From the NCBI RefSeq assembly GCF_001307155.1, contig NZ_CP012830.1:5764501-5828500 (forward strand): a stretch of DNA of 64,000 nt. Reading direction: 5' to 3'. The translations under genes and the position numbers were made by a program. How positions within the stretch are numbered: position 1 is the first letter of the stretch; the number at the start of each line of letters is the position of its first letter. This document shows, in pieces, positions 15,478 through 23,080 of this stretch. Source of the DNA: Pseudomonas fluorescens (GTDB lineage Bacteria; Pseudomonadota; Gammaproteobacteria; Pseudomonadales; Pseudomonadaceae). The notes under the pieces are model-generated. The model was not told where the DNA came from and ran no database searches. It worked only from the letters and a program-made list of their open reading frames with translations.

Positions 15478-16271
15478 CAGAAACTCTCCTTGTGTTGTAC
15501 GGCAGCGATGGCCACGCGGACCTTCCGCTTACGCAGATACGTATCGACTCGATCGGCCTGGGCCTTCTTGAGTCGTTGGCGGTCCTGCCGAGCCTTCGCC
15601 GCATCGACGATCTGGCGAACTTCAGCCAGCTTTTCGCGCAGGTGTGGCGACGGTTGCGCGGTGGAACCGGTGAGCAGCCCGGCAATGGCCTGACCGTCGG
15701 CGGTGATTGGTGCAATGCGCAGGTCGGCCAGGTACTGGATGCCGGCCTGCTGGGTGATCAGTTGCATACGGACCGCTGATTCGATGGCCATGACCCGACG
15801 TGCCGGATCGAATCCGAGGGAAACGCTCCAGGTCGTTGGGACTGCCTCAGCACGTGCGGCGGCCACCAGTCGCTCATAGGCACTCATGAACGCCATACGG
15901 GCACCAACCTTGTCGCCAAGCCGCAGGATCGGCGAGGCGGCGGTCATGGCTTGCTGGATTTCGGTGGTCATCACCACGGTTTCGATCTCGTCGCCCGCCA
16001 ATAGCGCGATCGACCACGCTTCGTCCTTGCCTGGGCGGCCATCCTTGAGCTGGACGCGTGACAGAATGTCAGCCATGGCCAGCTTGCCCTTCACTTCGCT
16101 ACGACAGGCTTTCAGCGCGACACGAACGGCCGGCACTGGATAAACAGATAGATCCTCGGCCATCATCGCCGCGGTGCCAGGATTCATCTCCTGACCCATA
16201 GCCTCAGCCGTGGCACAGATGGCAGCGGCCAGACCAGCGACCTGAGCGTCGTTCATCTCAAAGGTACTCAT
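15477..16271 (-). CDS. Second replication-module protein (helicase-loader position)
   Basis: The 264-residue protein follows the initiator-like gene with a 14-base overlap, the place of lambda P. It is helical, with 'YPVPAVRVALKACRSEVKGKLAMADILSRV' early on (a pattern common in phage P-like proteins) and a very basic C-terminus ('RQDRQRLKKAQADRVDTYLRKRKVRV'). No ATPase motif is seen, so a role as DnaB-recruiting loader is inferred from synteny. Confidence 0.5.
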   Translation of the reverse strand: MSTFEMNDAQVAGLAAAICATAEAMGQEMNPGTAAMMAEDLSVYPVPAVRVALKACRSEVKGKLAMADILSRVQLKDGRPGKDEAWSIALLAGDEIETVVMTTEIQQAMTAASPILRLGDKVGARMAFMSAYERLVAAARAEAVPTTWSVSLGFDPARRVMAIESAVRMQLITQQAGIQYLADLRIAPITADGQAIAGLLTGSTAQPSPHLREKLAEVRQIVDAAKARQDRQRLKKAQADRVDTYLRKRKVRVAIAAVQHKESF

Positions 16272-17241
16272 TGCGCTCTCCTGCCTGGCGCTTGGCCAAG
16301 ACCATTTGAGCCGCTTGCTCGGCGGCGGACAGGTTGGCCTCAGTGCGTTCCTGCTGGCGGGCGGTGGTCCCGTTGATGCGCTGACCAGTCACCCACTGGG
16401 TGTGATAGCTCTCGGCGTTCGCCAGCAGTTCGTTGAGGCTGTGGCATTTGCGCAGGACGGAGGCATCATTGGTTTTCAGGAAGTGAGCGGCAACGTGGTG
16501 AGCAACGTCGGCGCCGAGGCGGTCAACAAGCTGGCCGAGCTGGCCACCGACCTTTGCGTTCCACACCGGCCAGGTGCTGTAGCGTTTGCGATATGCCATC
16601 GCATAGTTGGCCCATGCCTTGAAGGTTTTGCAGGCCTGGTCTTTCGGCCCTGGCATGTCGGCTGGAATTTCAACCCGTGGAGCTTCGGTGCGATCAACCA
16701 CCAGCACCAATCCGCCGGACCGGATCGGCTTGCCCGAACCGCTGTCCTGTAAATCCTGATTACTGGTTTCCTGATTGGTACCCTGATTATTGGTACCCTG
16801 ATTTGTCGGAGATTTTTCCGACCCTGGCTCGGATTTTTTTCCGACCTTGCTCGGAGATTTATCCGAGGTAGATCGGATTTTTTTCCGACCATCGAGTGCA
16901 TCAGAGGTCGGATATTTTTCCGACCCATCCAGTTTACGGTTCCACTCTTTGGCTTTCTCGGTCAGGCGAATCAAGGTGATGCTGGAAGTACTGGAAAGCT
17001 CAATCAGGCCCGAGTCTTTCAGTGCTTTGAGAAGGCGATATGCGGTGTCCGGCTTATCGGTCAACAGCGGCAGCTCATCGACGATCTTGCTCTTGCTCAG
17101 AGCGAAGTAGATCCCAGTGTCCGTCTTGATTGGATTGGCCCAGCTCGGGCACTCATAGACGAAGGCAAACAGCAGGGCTTGCTGTGCGTTCAAGCCCCAC
17201 TCCAATGCCTTCGCCTGATTGATCGTGACGGTGTATTGCAT
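16258..17241 (-). CDS. Phage replication initiator-like protein (lambda O position)
   Basis: A 327-residue protein from the ATG at 17241, which has GGAAGG upstream; a start at 17274 would overlap the Rha gene. Residues 1-110 form a winged-helix domain ('ALEWGLNAQQALLFAFVYEC', 'GIYFALSKSKIVDELPLL', 'TAYRLLKALKDSGLIE'). Residues about 115-170 are a low-complexity linker encoded by the iterons at 16805-16925. The C-terminal part ('FKAWANYAMAYRKRYSTWPVWNAKVGGQL') resembles O-like replication proteins. The origin inside its own initiator gene is the lambda design. Confidence 0.7.
   Translation of the reverse strand: MQYTVTINQAKALEWGLNAQQALLFAFVYECPSWANPIKTDTGIYFALSKSKIVDELPLLTDKPDTAYRLLKALKDSGLIELSSTSSITLIRLTEKAKEWNRKLDGSEKYPTSDALDGRKKIRSTSDKSPSKVGKKSEPGSEKSPTNQGTNNQGTNQETSNQDLQDSGSGKPIRSGGLVLVVDRTEAPRVEIPADMPGPKDQACKTFKAWANYAMAYRKRYSTWPVWNAKVGGQLGQLVDRLGADVAHHVAAHFLKTNDASVLRKCHSLNELLANAESYHTQWVTGQRINGTTARQQERTEANLSAAEQAAQMVLAKRQAGERNEYL
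16805..16925. other. Prophage replication origin candidate: five iterons
   Basis: Five 19-bp imperfect palindromes of the form TCGGA-T-run-TCCGA lie at 16805-16823, 16828-16846, 16850-16868, 16872-16890 and 16907-16925. The first four start 22-23 bases apart, two helical turns, and the fifth is 35 bases on. Next to them (16750-16804) is a tract of tandem CTGATT/GGTACC repeats. In lambda, four iterons inside gene O with a neighbouring AT-rich tract form ori, and the parallel is close. Confidence 0.75.
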
Positions 17242-17242
17242 G

Positions 17243-18049
17243 TCAGGCCTTCCCGACCAGTGCGGCCAATTCAAGAAAGCGATCCACGTACCAATGAGGC
17301 TGCGTTTCGCGAGGGCATTGAGGGCTGGTGAGGTTCTTGCCGTACTGGAGGCCCTTTTCAGTCACGGACCAGAAGTCGACGATTTGCTGTTTGGAGTTTT
17401 TGCGCTTTTGCTGCTTGAGGTAGCCATGCTTCGCCAAGAGACGATTGAAGGCAGCCGCGGTGCTGGCAATGCCATGATCTTTGATCAGCGCGGTGACAGC
17501 CTTGGTCGGCATGGAGCTGCTGCCCATGGCATCTGGTGCAGCATCCACGGCGTAGCCCGGGAGGAATTTCGGGTTGAGCCCATTGTTCTCGGCGATCTTG
17601 GTGAGCATGGCCATCTGGCAGGACGCGGCAGGCTTCAGCAGGCGCGTGAAGCACTCCATGATGGCGATCTCTCCGACGACTTTGGTGCCATTGGCGATTA
17701 CCTGCTCGCGGGCGCCCTGCTGCTGCTCCAGCTCCCGCCACCGGCGAATCACCTTCATGCGCATCGGCGCGCTATAGCCGGTGAGCAGGCAGTCGGTGTG
17801 TTCGCGGTCGAGCATGTACTCGACCTGCTCGCGGTTTTGTCCATCCAGGTAGATGTGCTCAAAATTGAGTACATCTACCTTCAGCTCTTTCAGCATTGCC
17901 ACGATGTCACGCTTCACGTTGGCGTGACGCTTTCCGGTGACGTTTGCGATCTCGCGCGAGGACATGGTGGTACGCGACACGTTTTGCGAATTATGAAAAC
18001 GTGTCGCGACATGGAGCGGGGTATTGCTTGAAATGGGTTGGCTCTGCAT
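17243..18049 (-). CDS. rha: Rha-family phage regulatory protein
   Basis: The 268-residue protein carries the Rha DNA-binding domain at residues 29-105 ('MSSREIANVTGKRHANVKRDI', 'QVEYMLDREHTDCLLTGYSAPMRMKVIRRW'), then a C-terminal ORF11CD3-like domain with 'PTKAVTALIKDHGIASTAAAFNRLLAKHGYL'. Rha proteins modulate lytic development of phages. AGAGAGGG precedes the ATG at 18049. The first 28 residues are encoded partly by a 36-bp palindrome (17973-18008), which looks like an in-frame insertion upstream of the domain. It stands in the cII position between cro and the replication genes. Confidence 0.85.
   Translation of the reverse strand: MQSQPISSNTPLHVATRFHNSQNVSRTTMSSREIANVTGKRHANVKRDIVAMLKELKVDVLNFEHIYLDGQNREQVEYMLDREHTDCLLTGYSAPMRMKVIRRWRELEQQQGAREQVIANGTKVVGEIAIMECFTRLLKPAASCQMAMLTKIAENNGLNPKFLPGYAVDAAPDAMGSSSMPTKAVTALIKDHGIASTAAAFNRLLAKHGYLKQQKRKNSKQQIVDFWSVTEKGLQYGKNLTSPQCPRETQPHWYVDRFLELAALVGKA
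17973..18008. repeat. 36-bp palindrome, copy B, inside rha
   Basis: The first 13 and last 13 bases are perfect inverse complements (CGCGACACGTTTT at one end) around a 10-base AT-rich centre. In the rha frame it encodes TRFHNSQNVSR. It is 32/36 identical to copy A on opposite strands. As an operator it would lie 40-75 bases inside the gene; as an element it adds 12 codons without a frame change. Confidence 0.8.
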
Positions 18050-18076
18050 AATTGGCCCTCTCTAGTTTTGCGAATC

Positions 18077-18102
18077 AGCCGACCTTCTCCGTCGGCTTTT
18101 TT
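18077..18102 (+). terminator. Plus-strand terminator in front of rha
   Basis: A 7-bp stem (AGCCGAC/GTCGGCT, 7-base loop) is followed by six T on the plus strand. No plus-strand gene ends here. The minus-strand reading, which would serve cro-rha, has no T-run. It could end a short antisense RNA to the rha 5' end, like lambda OOP. Confidence 0.7.
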
Positions 18103-18210
18103 GTGTCTGGGATTTGGGTACTGGATGAATCAACAGCGACTTCAGGTTTCTATCCGTGCAGACCGGTAAAGCCGATACTGGCTACATGAATCGGTGGGCA
18201 GATTTGCCAG

Positions 18211-18417
18211 TTACGCTGCCTGCTTTTTTGTCTGGTTCTGTGATGGAAACGGCCTAACTTCTTCGGCTTCGCATCGCCCGTCCGGATAAGGCGTGACGTA
18301 AATATCGCGCCCCACTCTTATCGCCTTGCTAAGCGCACCCTGCGTCATATTCAGCAGGTTGGCTGCCTCGCACTGCCCAAGACAGCGGGCAAAATCAGTA
18401 ATGTGAATTCGGTTCAT
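18211..18417 (-). CDS. cro: Cro-like repressor
   Basis: A 68-residue helix-turn-helix protein (MNRIHITDFARCLGQCEAAN; recognition region 'CEAANLLNMTQGALSKAIRVGRDI'). It is divergent from cI, right next to the operators, and has a GGAGAG ribosome site. The promoter reads TTTACT-17 bases-TAATAT on the minus strand (18477-18472 and 18454-18449). It should compete with CI at the operators and favour lytic growth. Confidence 0.85.
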   Translation of the reverse strand: MNRIHITDFARCLGQCEAANLLNMTQGALSKAIRVGRDIYVTPYPDGRCEAEEVRPFPSQNQTKKQAA

Positions 18418-18448
18418 GGGAGAGCTCTCCGCGGTTCTTCATGCGAAG

Positions 18449-18512
18449 ATATTACCTATGGCATTTTTGAAAGTAAATGCCATTGGCATTTGTGGCTATA
18501 TTACCGATGGGA
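18449..18512. promoter_or_regulatory. Right operator region OR with promoter PR
   Basis: Three sites related to TACCNATGGCA lie at 18453-18463, 18478-18488 (palindromic TGCCATTGGCA) and 18502-18512, spaced 25 and 24 bases. The PR hexamers for cro (minus strand: -35 TTTACT, -10 TAATAT, 17-base gap) lie across the first two sites. For cI, TATATT at 18497-18502 may be the -10, with no good -35, as expected for a maintenance promoter needing activation. The same site sequence recurs at 23081-23116. Confidence 0.8.
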
Positions 18513-18525
18513 ATACGATTCGGGG

Positions 18526-19296
18526 ATGAGCAAAAAGCCCTTACCGCAAGACAAGAAAGATGAGTGCCTTCGACTGAAGGCCATCTTCAATTCGAAAAAA
18601 AATGAGCTCGGCTTGACCCAGGAGAAGCTGGCGCACGCTCTGGAAATGAACCAGAGCTCAGTGAGTCACTACCTCAATGGCGTGAATCCTCTCAATTCAT
18701 CTGTAGCCGCCTCATTCGCGAGCATATTGAAAGTAGATGTCCGCGAGTTCAGCGAGCGGCTAGCGGATGAAATGGCAAAAATTGCCCAAGCCATAGGATC
18801 GAGCAGTGCCAAGGAAAGCAATGTGATTGCAATTGATTCACGCAGGAAAGCTCCAGACTCAAACTTCATCACCATCCCCCACTTAGATATCGTTGGCTCC
18901 ATGGGAAGCGGTCGTACGCCGCCGGAACACCACATTGAGGTGATCCGAGATATGACCGTTCACCTCGACTGGCTCAAGACCCAAGGGCTTTCCTACTCCA
19001 ATCCAGAGAATCTTGCGATCATTGATGGCGACGGCGACAGCATGGAAGGGACATTCCGAAACGGTGATTCCCTGCTGGTTGATCGCGGTATCACTGAGAT
19101 ACGCACCGATGCTGTTTACGTCTTTACCCTAGACGGCGACTTGTTCATTAAGCGACTCCAGCGCATGACAGGCGGATCGCTACGCATGATTTCGGATAAC
19201 CCTGTTTACCCAGCGATCATGATCGAGGGTGCACAACTTGATCGGGTCCACATTCAGGCTCGCGTCCTGCTCGTTTGGAATGCGCGGAAGCTGTAA
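18526..19296 (+). CDS. cI: CI-type prophage repressor with S24 peptidase domain
   Basis: A 256-residue protein from the ATG at 18526 (GGGG just upstream; a longer frame from 18403 would cover the operators). The N-terminal XRE helix-turn-helix has 'LTQEKLAHALEMNQSSVSHYLNG'. The C-terminal LexA/S24 fold has 'DGDSMEGTFRNGDSLLVDRG' with the catalytic Ser, 'YVFTLDGDLFIKRLQR' with the Lys, and 'RMISDNPVYPA'. The cleavage site is probably in 'IVGSMGSGRTPP' (no classic AG pair). RecA-dependent self-cleavage would induce the prophage. Confidence 0.92.
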   Translation: MSKKPLPQDKKDECLRLKAIFNSKKNELGLTQEKLAHALEMNQSSVSHYLNGVNPLNSSVAASFASILKVDVREFSERLADEMAKIAQAIGSSSAKESNVIAIDSRRKAPDSNFITIPHLDIVGSMGSGRTPPEHHIEVIRDMTVHLDWLKTQGLSYSNPENLAIIDGDGDSMEGTFRNGDSLLVDRGITEIRTDAVYVFTLDGDLFIKRLQRMTGGSLRMISDNPVYPAIMIEGAQLDRVHIQARVLLVWNARKL

Positions 19297-19343
19297 TCAG
19301 CCCCCTTCTGGCGCGACTCACATGAATTGATTTGGAATCAGGC

Positions 19344-19601
19344 ATGAACGACGCGATCAGAGAAATCACCGAAGCTCTAGATCAGCAAATGGAACTGAAT
19401 TTTTTCATGGCCGGTAAGCTTATAGAGCTATCGCCACCCAGCGAACAAAAGCGCCTGAAGAAAGAGCTGCATACTCGGCTCAGTGTACTAAGGGAGCGAA
19501 CCCTGAAAGCCACATGTGCGCTTGATGTCCTGACGAGCGATCGCGAGTCTGCCCGCACTACCCTTTTTTCAACACTCAAGAAATGGTTCGCCGGCGGTTG
19601 A
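19344..19601 (+). CDS. Small helical protein of the lysogeny block
   Basis: An 85-residue charged helical protein (MNDAIREITEALDQQMELNF), same strand as cI and 47 bases after it. I start at the ATG at 19344; the in-frame ATG-like start at 19332 adds four residues. No family recognised. Position suggests expression in the lysogen from the cI transcript. Confidence 0.5.
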   Translation: MNDAIREITEALDQQMELNFFMAGKLIELSPPSEQKRLKKELHTRLSVLRERTLKATCALDVLTSDRESARTTLFSTLKKWFAGG

Positions 19602-19635
19602 AATCTGGTTCGGTGGGGATCTGTAGGGGGTAGCC

Positions 19636-19863
19636 ATGTCACTCGATAAACCCAATCAAGAGCTGCGCCGTGAGCTCAAGGACATAGCGTCTGGTCTTGA
19701 GCAAGCTGCGAGTAAAGTGCCCAGCCTCACCAAGGGCTGCCAGGGCGAAGAGGTGACAACCGTCCTAAAGCTAATTGCAAAGCTGTATGAGGATGCGGAT
19801 CGGCTTGCAGCACTCGCTGATGAGGTCAAGGCGGGAAGGATTGCGCGGGCTAAAGCTGAATAG
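19636..19863 (+). CDS. Small helical protein of the lysogeny block
   Basis: A 75-residue helical protein (MSLDKPNQELRRELKDIASG) with a strong AGGGGG ribosome site. The C-terminus 'AALADEVKAGRIARAKAE' is partly repeated in a non-coding remnant at 20367-20411, a sign of local duplication. Function unknown. Confidence 0.55.
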   Translation: MSLDKPNQELRRELKDIASGLEQAASKVPSLTKGCQGEEVTTVLKLIAKLYEDADRLAALADEVKAGRIARAKAE

Positions 19864-19884
19864 CGTGCTAACAATTGAAAGACA

Positions 19885-20121
19885 GTGCAATGCCCTGCAG
19901 AAGGGTTACTGAATGCCGAGAAAAAGCCGGAATGTAAGTCAGCAGTGACTGCTGCTGAAATTGAGCGCTCTATCCAGGCCCTGAACAAAATGGCTGAACG
20001 CCTTTGGGGTGATGGCCGAGAAGCTGAGGCAAAAGCCCTCCTCGATGCTCTGGATGCATTAAACCGGGCGCTTGATCGGATCAGAATTGGAGAGAGTCGC
20101 AGGGTTACGACACTTCACTGA
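19885..20121 (+). CDS. Small helical protein, GTG start
   Basis: A 78-residue protein with the best in-frame start at the GTG at 19885, following a stop codon 9 bases before; the ribosome site (AAAGAC) is weak. The core 'ALNKMAERLWGDGREAEAKALLDALDALNRAL' is amphipathic helix. An alternative is that only the part from Met36 is made. Function unknown. Confidence 0.4.
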   Translation: MQCPAEGLLNAEKKPECKSAVTAAEIERSIQALNKMAERLWGDGREAEAKALLDALDALNRALDRIRIGESRRVTTLH

Positions 20122-20189
20122 GAGATGTACGAGTCAGCCGACCGCCGAGTTGTAGGCTGGTGAAATTGACGGAACGAAGGCAGACATCT

Positions 20190-20354
20190 ATGGGATTTCT
20201 TGAATTTTTATCCGACCTTCTCGGCGCCCTCGGCAATATTCAGCCTTACGAAAAGCCTCGCAGGGTTTTCACGCGGAGATTTGTCGCATTCTGCGTTATG
20301 GTGGCTGTGCTTGAGCTGATGACGCTGAGCCATTTCTACGCAGAGGTCGGGTGA
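20190..20354 (+). CDS. Small single-pass membrane protein
   Basis: A 54-residue protein (MGFLEFLSDLLGALGNIQPY) with a basic stretch 'EKPRRVFTRR' followed by one membrane helix (about residues 33-51). The basic flank suggests the N-terminus stays in the cytoplasm. Small membrane proteins in the cI operon are sometimes superinfection-exclusion factors, but there is no direct evidence here. Confidence 0.45.
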   Translation: MGFLEFLSDLLGALGNIQPYEKPRRVFTRRFVAFCVMVAVLELMTLSHFYAEVG

Positions 20355-20366
20355 GGCTTGGGGTCT

Positions 20367-20411
20367 GCGGATGAGGTGAAGGCGGGAAAGATTTTGCGGA
20401 GCAAGGAATAA
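20367..20411 (+). pseudogene. Remnant duplicate of the 3' end of the 19636 gene
   Basis: Fourteen codons read ADEVKAGKILRSKE and stop; they match the last residues of the 19636-19863 product (ADEVKAGRIARAKAE). No upstream coding part is left. It records a duplication followed by loss, or an insertion between two copies. Confidence 0.5.
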
Positions 20412-20467
20412 CAGGTCGCGAACCATGTCGCGTGCTCTGGTGAAGAATGTTTGCGCGCTAACGGTCA

Positions 20468-20509
20468 CGACCTTGAATTTCACTTTGAATAACGTGACAT
20501 TCAAGGTCG
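20468..20509. promoter_or_regulatory. 42-bp palindrome upstream of the DUF6932 module
   Basis: Two 16-base arms (20468-20483 and 20494-20509) match at 15 of 16 positions around a 10-base AT-rich spacer; the arm core is CGACCTTGAAT. It ends 25 bases before the start codon at 20535. It may be an operator for an autoregulated two-gene module, or a hairpin in its 5' leader. Confidence 0.7.
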
Positions 20510-20534
20510 ACAGGGACTAACTTGAGGGAAGTGG

Positions 20535-21008
20535 ATGCCTATACCCGCATTAGACGCCAGAGGATTGCTTCCTGGTGGCGTCCACATCGGGACCTTGCGA
20601 GATATTGAGCAGCGCTTTTTGTTCAATCAATACAGGTCCGACCTTTACTATCAGGTAAAGAATTTTTTAGACGGCGAACTCAGAGATAAGGCTTTCGGTC
20701 TACAGCTCGTGCTCGGCGGGAGCTTTTTCTCCGACAAGGAGCATCCTGCCGACATTGAGGCCACCGTGTACCTACCATCACCCATGGTGATCGCGCACGG
20801 GCCATTAATGGCGCTCAACAATGGGCACGAGAACAGTCGCATTAAGAATTCCTTCAGGGCTGACTTCTATGTCAGTCTGATGGTTGCAGGATGCATGAAC
20901 CTTGGTCAGTTTTTTCAGTACGTCGGCCCCAAAACAGCACATGACAAGGGGCTTCACGAAAAGGATGCGCGCGGCGTAATTGAGGTGGAAGCATGGGAAC
21001 TTGGGTAG
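20535..21008 (+). CDS. DUF6932 protein, nucleotidyltransferase-like
   Basis: The 157-residue protein begins MPIPALDARGLLPGGVHIGT, the N-terminus typical of DUF6932 ('lP.GiH..tl.Ei...F'). It has 'LQLVLGGSFFSDKEHPADIEATVYLP' near residues 55-80, which matches the GSF...(N/D)DiDl block of the nucleotidyltransferase fold. Here the second acidic position reads D-I-E. A catalytic or antitoxin-like role is possible. GAGGGAAG precedes the ATG. The gene overlaps the next by 16 bases, so the two are coupled, and a palindrome lies just upstream. Confidence 0.7.
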   Translation: MPIPALDARGLLPGGVHIGTLRDIEQRFLFNQYRSDLYYQVKNFLDGELRDKAFGLQLVLGGSFFSDKEHPADIEATVYLPSPMVIAHGPLMALNNGHENSRIKNSFRADFYVSLMVAGCMNLGQFFQYVGPKTAHDKGLHEKDARGVIEVEAWELG

Positions 21009-21967
21009 AACAGGTCCACAAAAGGGCATCAGTTTTTCAGGATCAGATCGTCGCAGCCAAGCAGACCCAGATTGCACACGGCGTCGAATTGGGGCAAATG
21101 ATCGAATTCCTACAAAGCAAACTTCGTGATTTATACGAAGAAGAGATGCCTTTGGCCAAAATTTACGACACATCAGATTTGGTGTTCCATGCCGAAGGGC
21201 CATCTACTGCCTCTGCAACCCCCGGCCTCCATGCTTTTAACTGGCTGTGCGGATCGGCTGAGAAGCAACTAAAGATGCTAGCCCGCTCCATTTTTGACCT
21301 TTCAGATCGTGATGCAAAGAAGCTCTCGAACAATCTGGATCTGAGATTTACTGGCTTTGCCCCAGGCAGCATCTATGCAGGATTCACTCTCTCTGAAATC
21401 CCATCGATTCTAGATAGCGACGAGCCGGAATTGATTTTTTCGGTTCTGAAACAGGCCATCAGACAGCTGCCAGCAATACCTGAGTTTATCGGTGATGAGC
21501 GAGTAAGCGGTGCGATAAACGAGCTGATTCCCGACCCCGCAATGCGTGATGCTAGCTTGGAAACCGTGTTCAAGTTGTCTCCAACTGGGAGGGCAGGTAT
21601 CCATACTGTCGACATCTCCTCTCCCGATGCAAGAGTAGCCTCGCTTACAACGCGAGAGCGCGTAGTCCTTAGAGATGCACTTCAGAAACCCGTAACGAAC
21701 ACCAAAAAATTTGGGCGCTTTGTCGGTGAGGTTCGCGAAATTGACCTCGACTCCGGAAGGTTCCATCTGCGAAATGTGCTCGACATCGGAACGGTCAGGT
21801 GCGTAATGCCAGCGGTCACTAGTGAACAAGGGCAGAAGCTTCTCGGCGCTCAAGTCTTGGTTGAAGGTCAGTACGAATGCGATGCGTCCGGGAGACCGCG
21901 ACTAATGTTCGTAGAAACAGTAAAGCCCTCTAAAGAGATTGATTTACAAACCTCAATAACATTTTGA
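20993..21967 (+). CDS. Partner protein of the DUF6932 module, unknown function
   Basis: The 324-residue protein is helical at the N-terminus ('ASVFQDQIVAAKQTQIAHGVELGQMIEFLQ'). The central region has 'LRFTGFAPGSIYAGF' and 'LPAIPEFIGDERV'. The C-terminal beta-rich domain (about 228-315: 'KKFGRFVGEVREIDLDSGRF', 'VLVEGQYECDASGRPRL') has an OB- or SH3-like pattern. I do not recognise the family. It starts inside the DUF6932 gene and is followed by a terminator, so the two form a closed unit in the place where lambda keeps rexAB. A joint role in phage exclusion is inferred. Confidence 0.6.
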   Translation: MGTWVEQVHKRASVFQDQIVAAKQTQIAHGVELGQMIEFLQSKLRDLYEEEMPLAKIYDTSDLVFHAEGPSTASATPGLHAFNWLCGSAEKQLKMLARSIFDLSDRDAKKLSNNLDLRFTGFAPGSIYAGFTLSEIPSILDSDEPELIFSVLKQAIRQLPAIPEFIGDERVSGAINELIPDPAMRDASLETVFKLSPTGRAGIHTVDISSPDARVASLTTRERVVLRDALQKPVTNTKKFGRFVGEVREIDLDSGRFHLRNVLDIGTVRCVMPAVTSEQGQKLLGAQVLVEGQYECDASGRPRLMFVETVKPSKEIDLQTSITF

Positions 21968-21971
21968 ACCC

Positions 21972-21996
21972 AAGCCCGGCCCTGTGCCGGGCTTTT
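21972..21996 (+). terminator. Terminator closing the DUF6932 module
   Basis: A 9-bp perfect stem (AAGCCCGGC/GCCGGGCTT, loop CCTGT) with TTTT following, five bases past the stop codon at 21967. It probably ends the cI-operon transcript. Confidence 0.88.
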
Positions 21997-22113
21997 CGTT
22001 CCGCCCTTCCCTACCTATCTCTTCGTCAACCCCGCCACCACCAGCCGCTCCGAGAAAAAGGCTCAATCTGATGATAGGATCGGCAACCCAAGCGCTCAGC
22101 GGAAGAGTCTCCA

Positions 22114-22578
22114 GTGACCAAAATCATCTGCGCCAAAGAATTCGACATCTGCGTATCAATGTCTGATGTCGTTACCTGGCAAGACGGCGAAAAGACCCCC
22201 GACATCGATCTGCAGGCGGTATTCAATATCCTTGGCATACCAGCCAACATTCTCGATCTACATAACCTGTACTTTGCCCATTCGTACAACGGTACCGGCG
22301 ACGTCCATGTTTACCATGCCGAAAATAATGGTGGCAGCATACTCGCCGTCAATATGTACAGAGACCTAACCGATCAGCTCGATCTCACGCTTATCTGTTT
22401 ACGTGTGGAGAGCCCTGATTTTGAGCTCGCCCTCTCACACCTCAGATCGTTCTTCGACAAGACCAAATGCCAGGTGGCGTTTGAGCAATTCGGACATTCA
22501 CTACGACTTCACGCGATGCTTGACGAAAGCAGGTATCCCCGTCCCGTCGAAGAAGATAATGACTTCATGCAGCAATAG
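22114..22578 (+). CDS. Accessory protein of unknown function
   Basis: A 154-residue acidic soluble protein with a GTG start (GGAAGAG upstream), MTKIICAKEFDICVSMSDVV at the N-terminus. It is separated from the neighbours by terminators at 21972-21996 and 22725-22747, so it is its own unit. Mixed alpha/beta composition; no family recognised. Confidence 0.5.
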   Translation: MTKIICAKEFDICVSMSDVVTWQDGEKTPDIDLQAVFNILGIPANILDLHNLYFAHSYNGTGDVHVYHAENNGGSILAVNMYRDLTDQLDLTLICLRVESPDFELALSHLRSFFDKTKCQVAFEQFGHSLRLHAMLDESRYPRPVEEDNDFMQQ

Positions 22579-22724
22579 TTCATCCATCGTTGAAATTTGA
22601 TAGCCAGAACTGTCGAAAGCTTCAGCTTATGTCGTTTTTTTGCTTACCCCTCCCCCGTCACGCCTTCGTCACATCCACCAAGCACAATGCGGTCAGCCAA
22701 AGGGATTTGGCTCCATCTATAGAG

Positions 22725-22747
22725 AGCCCGCCATCTGTGGGCTTTTT
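22725..22747 (+). terminator. Terminator after the 22114 gene
   Basis: A 7-bp stem with one G-U pair (22725-22731 with 22737-22743), then TTTTT. Sequence around it (GAGAGCCCGCC...GGGCTTTTTGTTG) is nearly the same as the next terminator at 23037-23059. Confidence 0.8.
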
Positions 22748-22802
22748 GTTGTCTGCTCTCCCTAACTGCTACGCTTTCGATTCCCCGAATGGAATCGACC
22801 TC

Positions 22803-23018
22803 ATGTCTGATCAATACACCCTCCCCGACCTCCTCGAAAGAATGTACGAGAATCAGCTCGCCCTAGAAGCAGCCATCATGGAGCTCACTCTGTGGGTTGA
22901 GCAACGCGGATCGGCAGACGTCGGCGAGAACGTTCGCGGGGCACTGTATGCGATCGATGAGAATGCCGGGCACATCAAGCAGGGGCTGGCAAGGCTGAGG
23001 GTCTCCCAACAGCAATAA
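22803..23018 (+). CDS. Small helical protein of unknown function
   Basis: A 71-residue protein from the ATG at 22803 (MSDQYTLPDLLERMYENQLA); the frame is open from 22590, but that upstream part crosses a terminator. It is amphipathic, with 'LTLWVEQRGSADVGENVRGAL'. It lies between two near-identical terminators, so it is an independent unit just before the left operator. Confidence 0.5.
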   Translation: MSDQYTLPDLLERMYENQLALEAAIMELTLWVEQRGSADVGENVRGALYAIDENAGHIKQGLARLRVSQQQ

Positions 23019-23036
23019 CCCCCCTCGCCGATCGAG

Positions 23037-23059
23037 AGCCCGCCACGTGCGGGCTTTTT
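23037..23059 (+). terminator. Terminator before the left operator
   Basis: A 7-bp perfect stem (AGCCCGC/GCGGGCT, loop CACGT) followed by TTTTT. It insulates the early promoter at 23092 from lysogenic transcription coming from the cI side. Confidence 0.88.
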
Positions 23060-23080
23060 GTTGCCTTTCAAAAATAATAA

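Noticed and set aside
16106..16135. Fourth copy of the 36-bp palindrome (CGCGACACGAACGG)
   Set aside because: Only one arm-like stretch is present, with no second arm; probably chance within a coding region.
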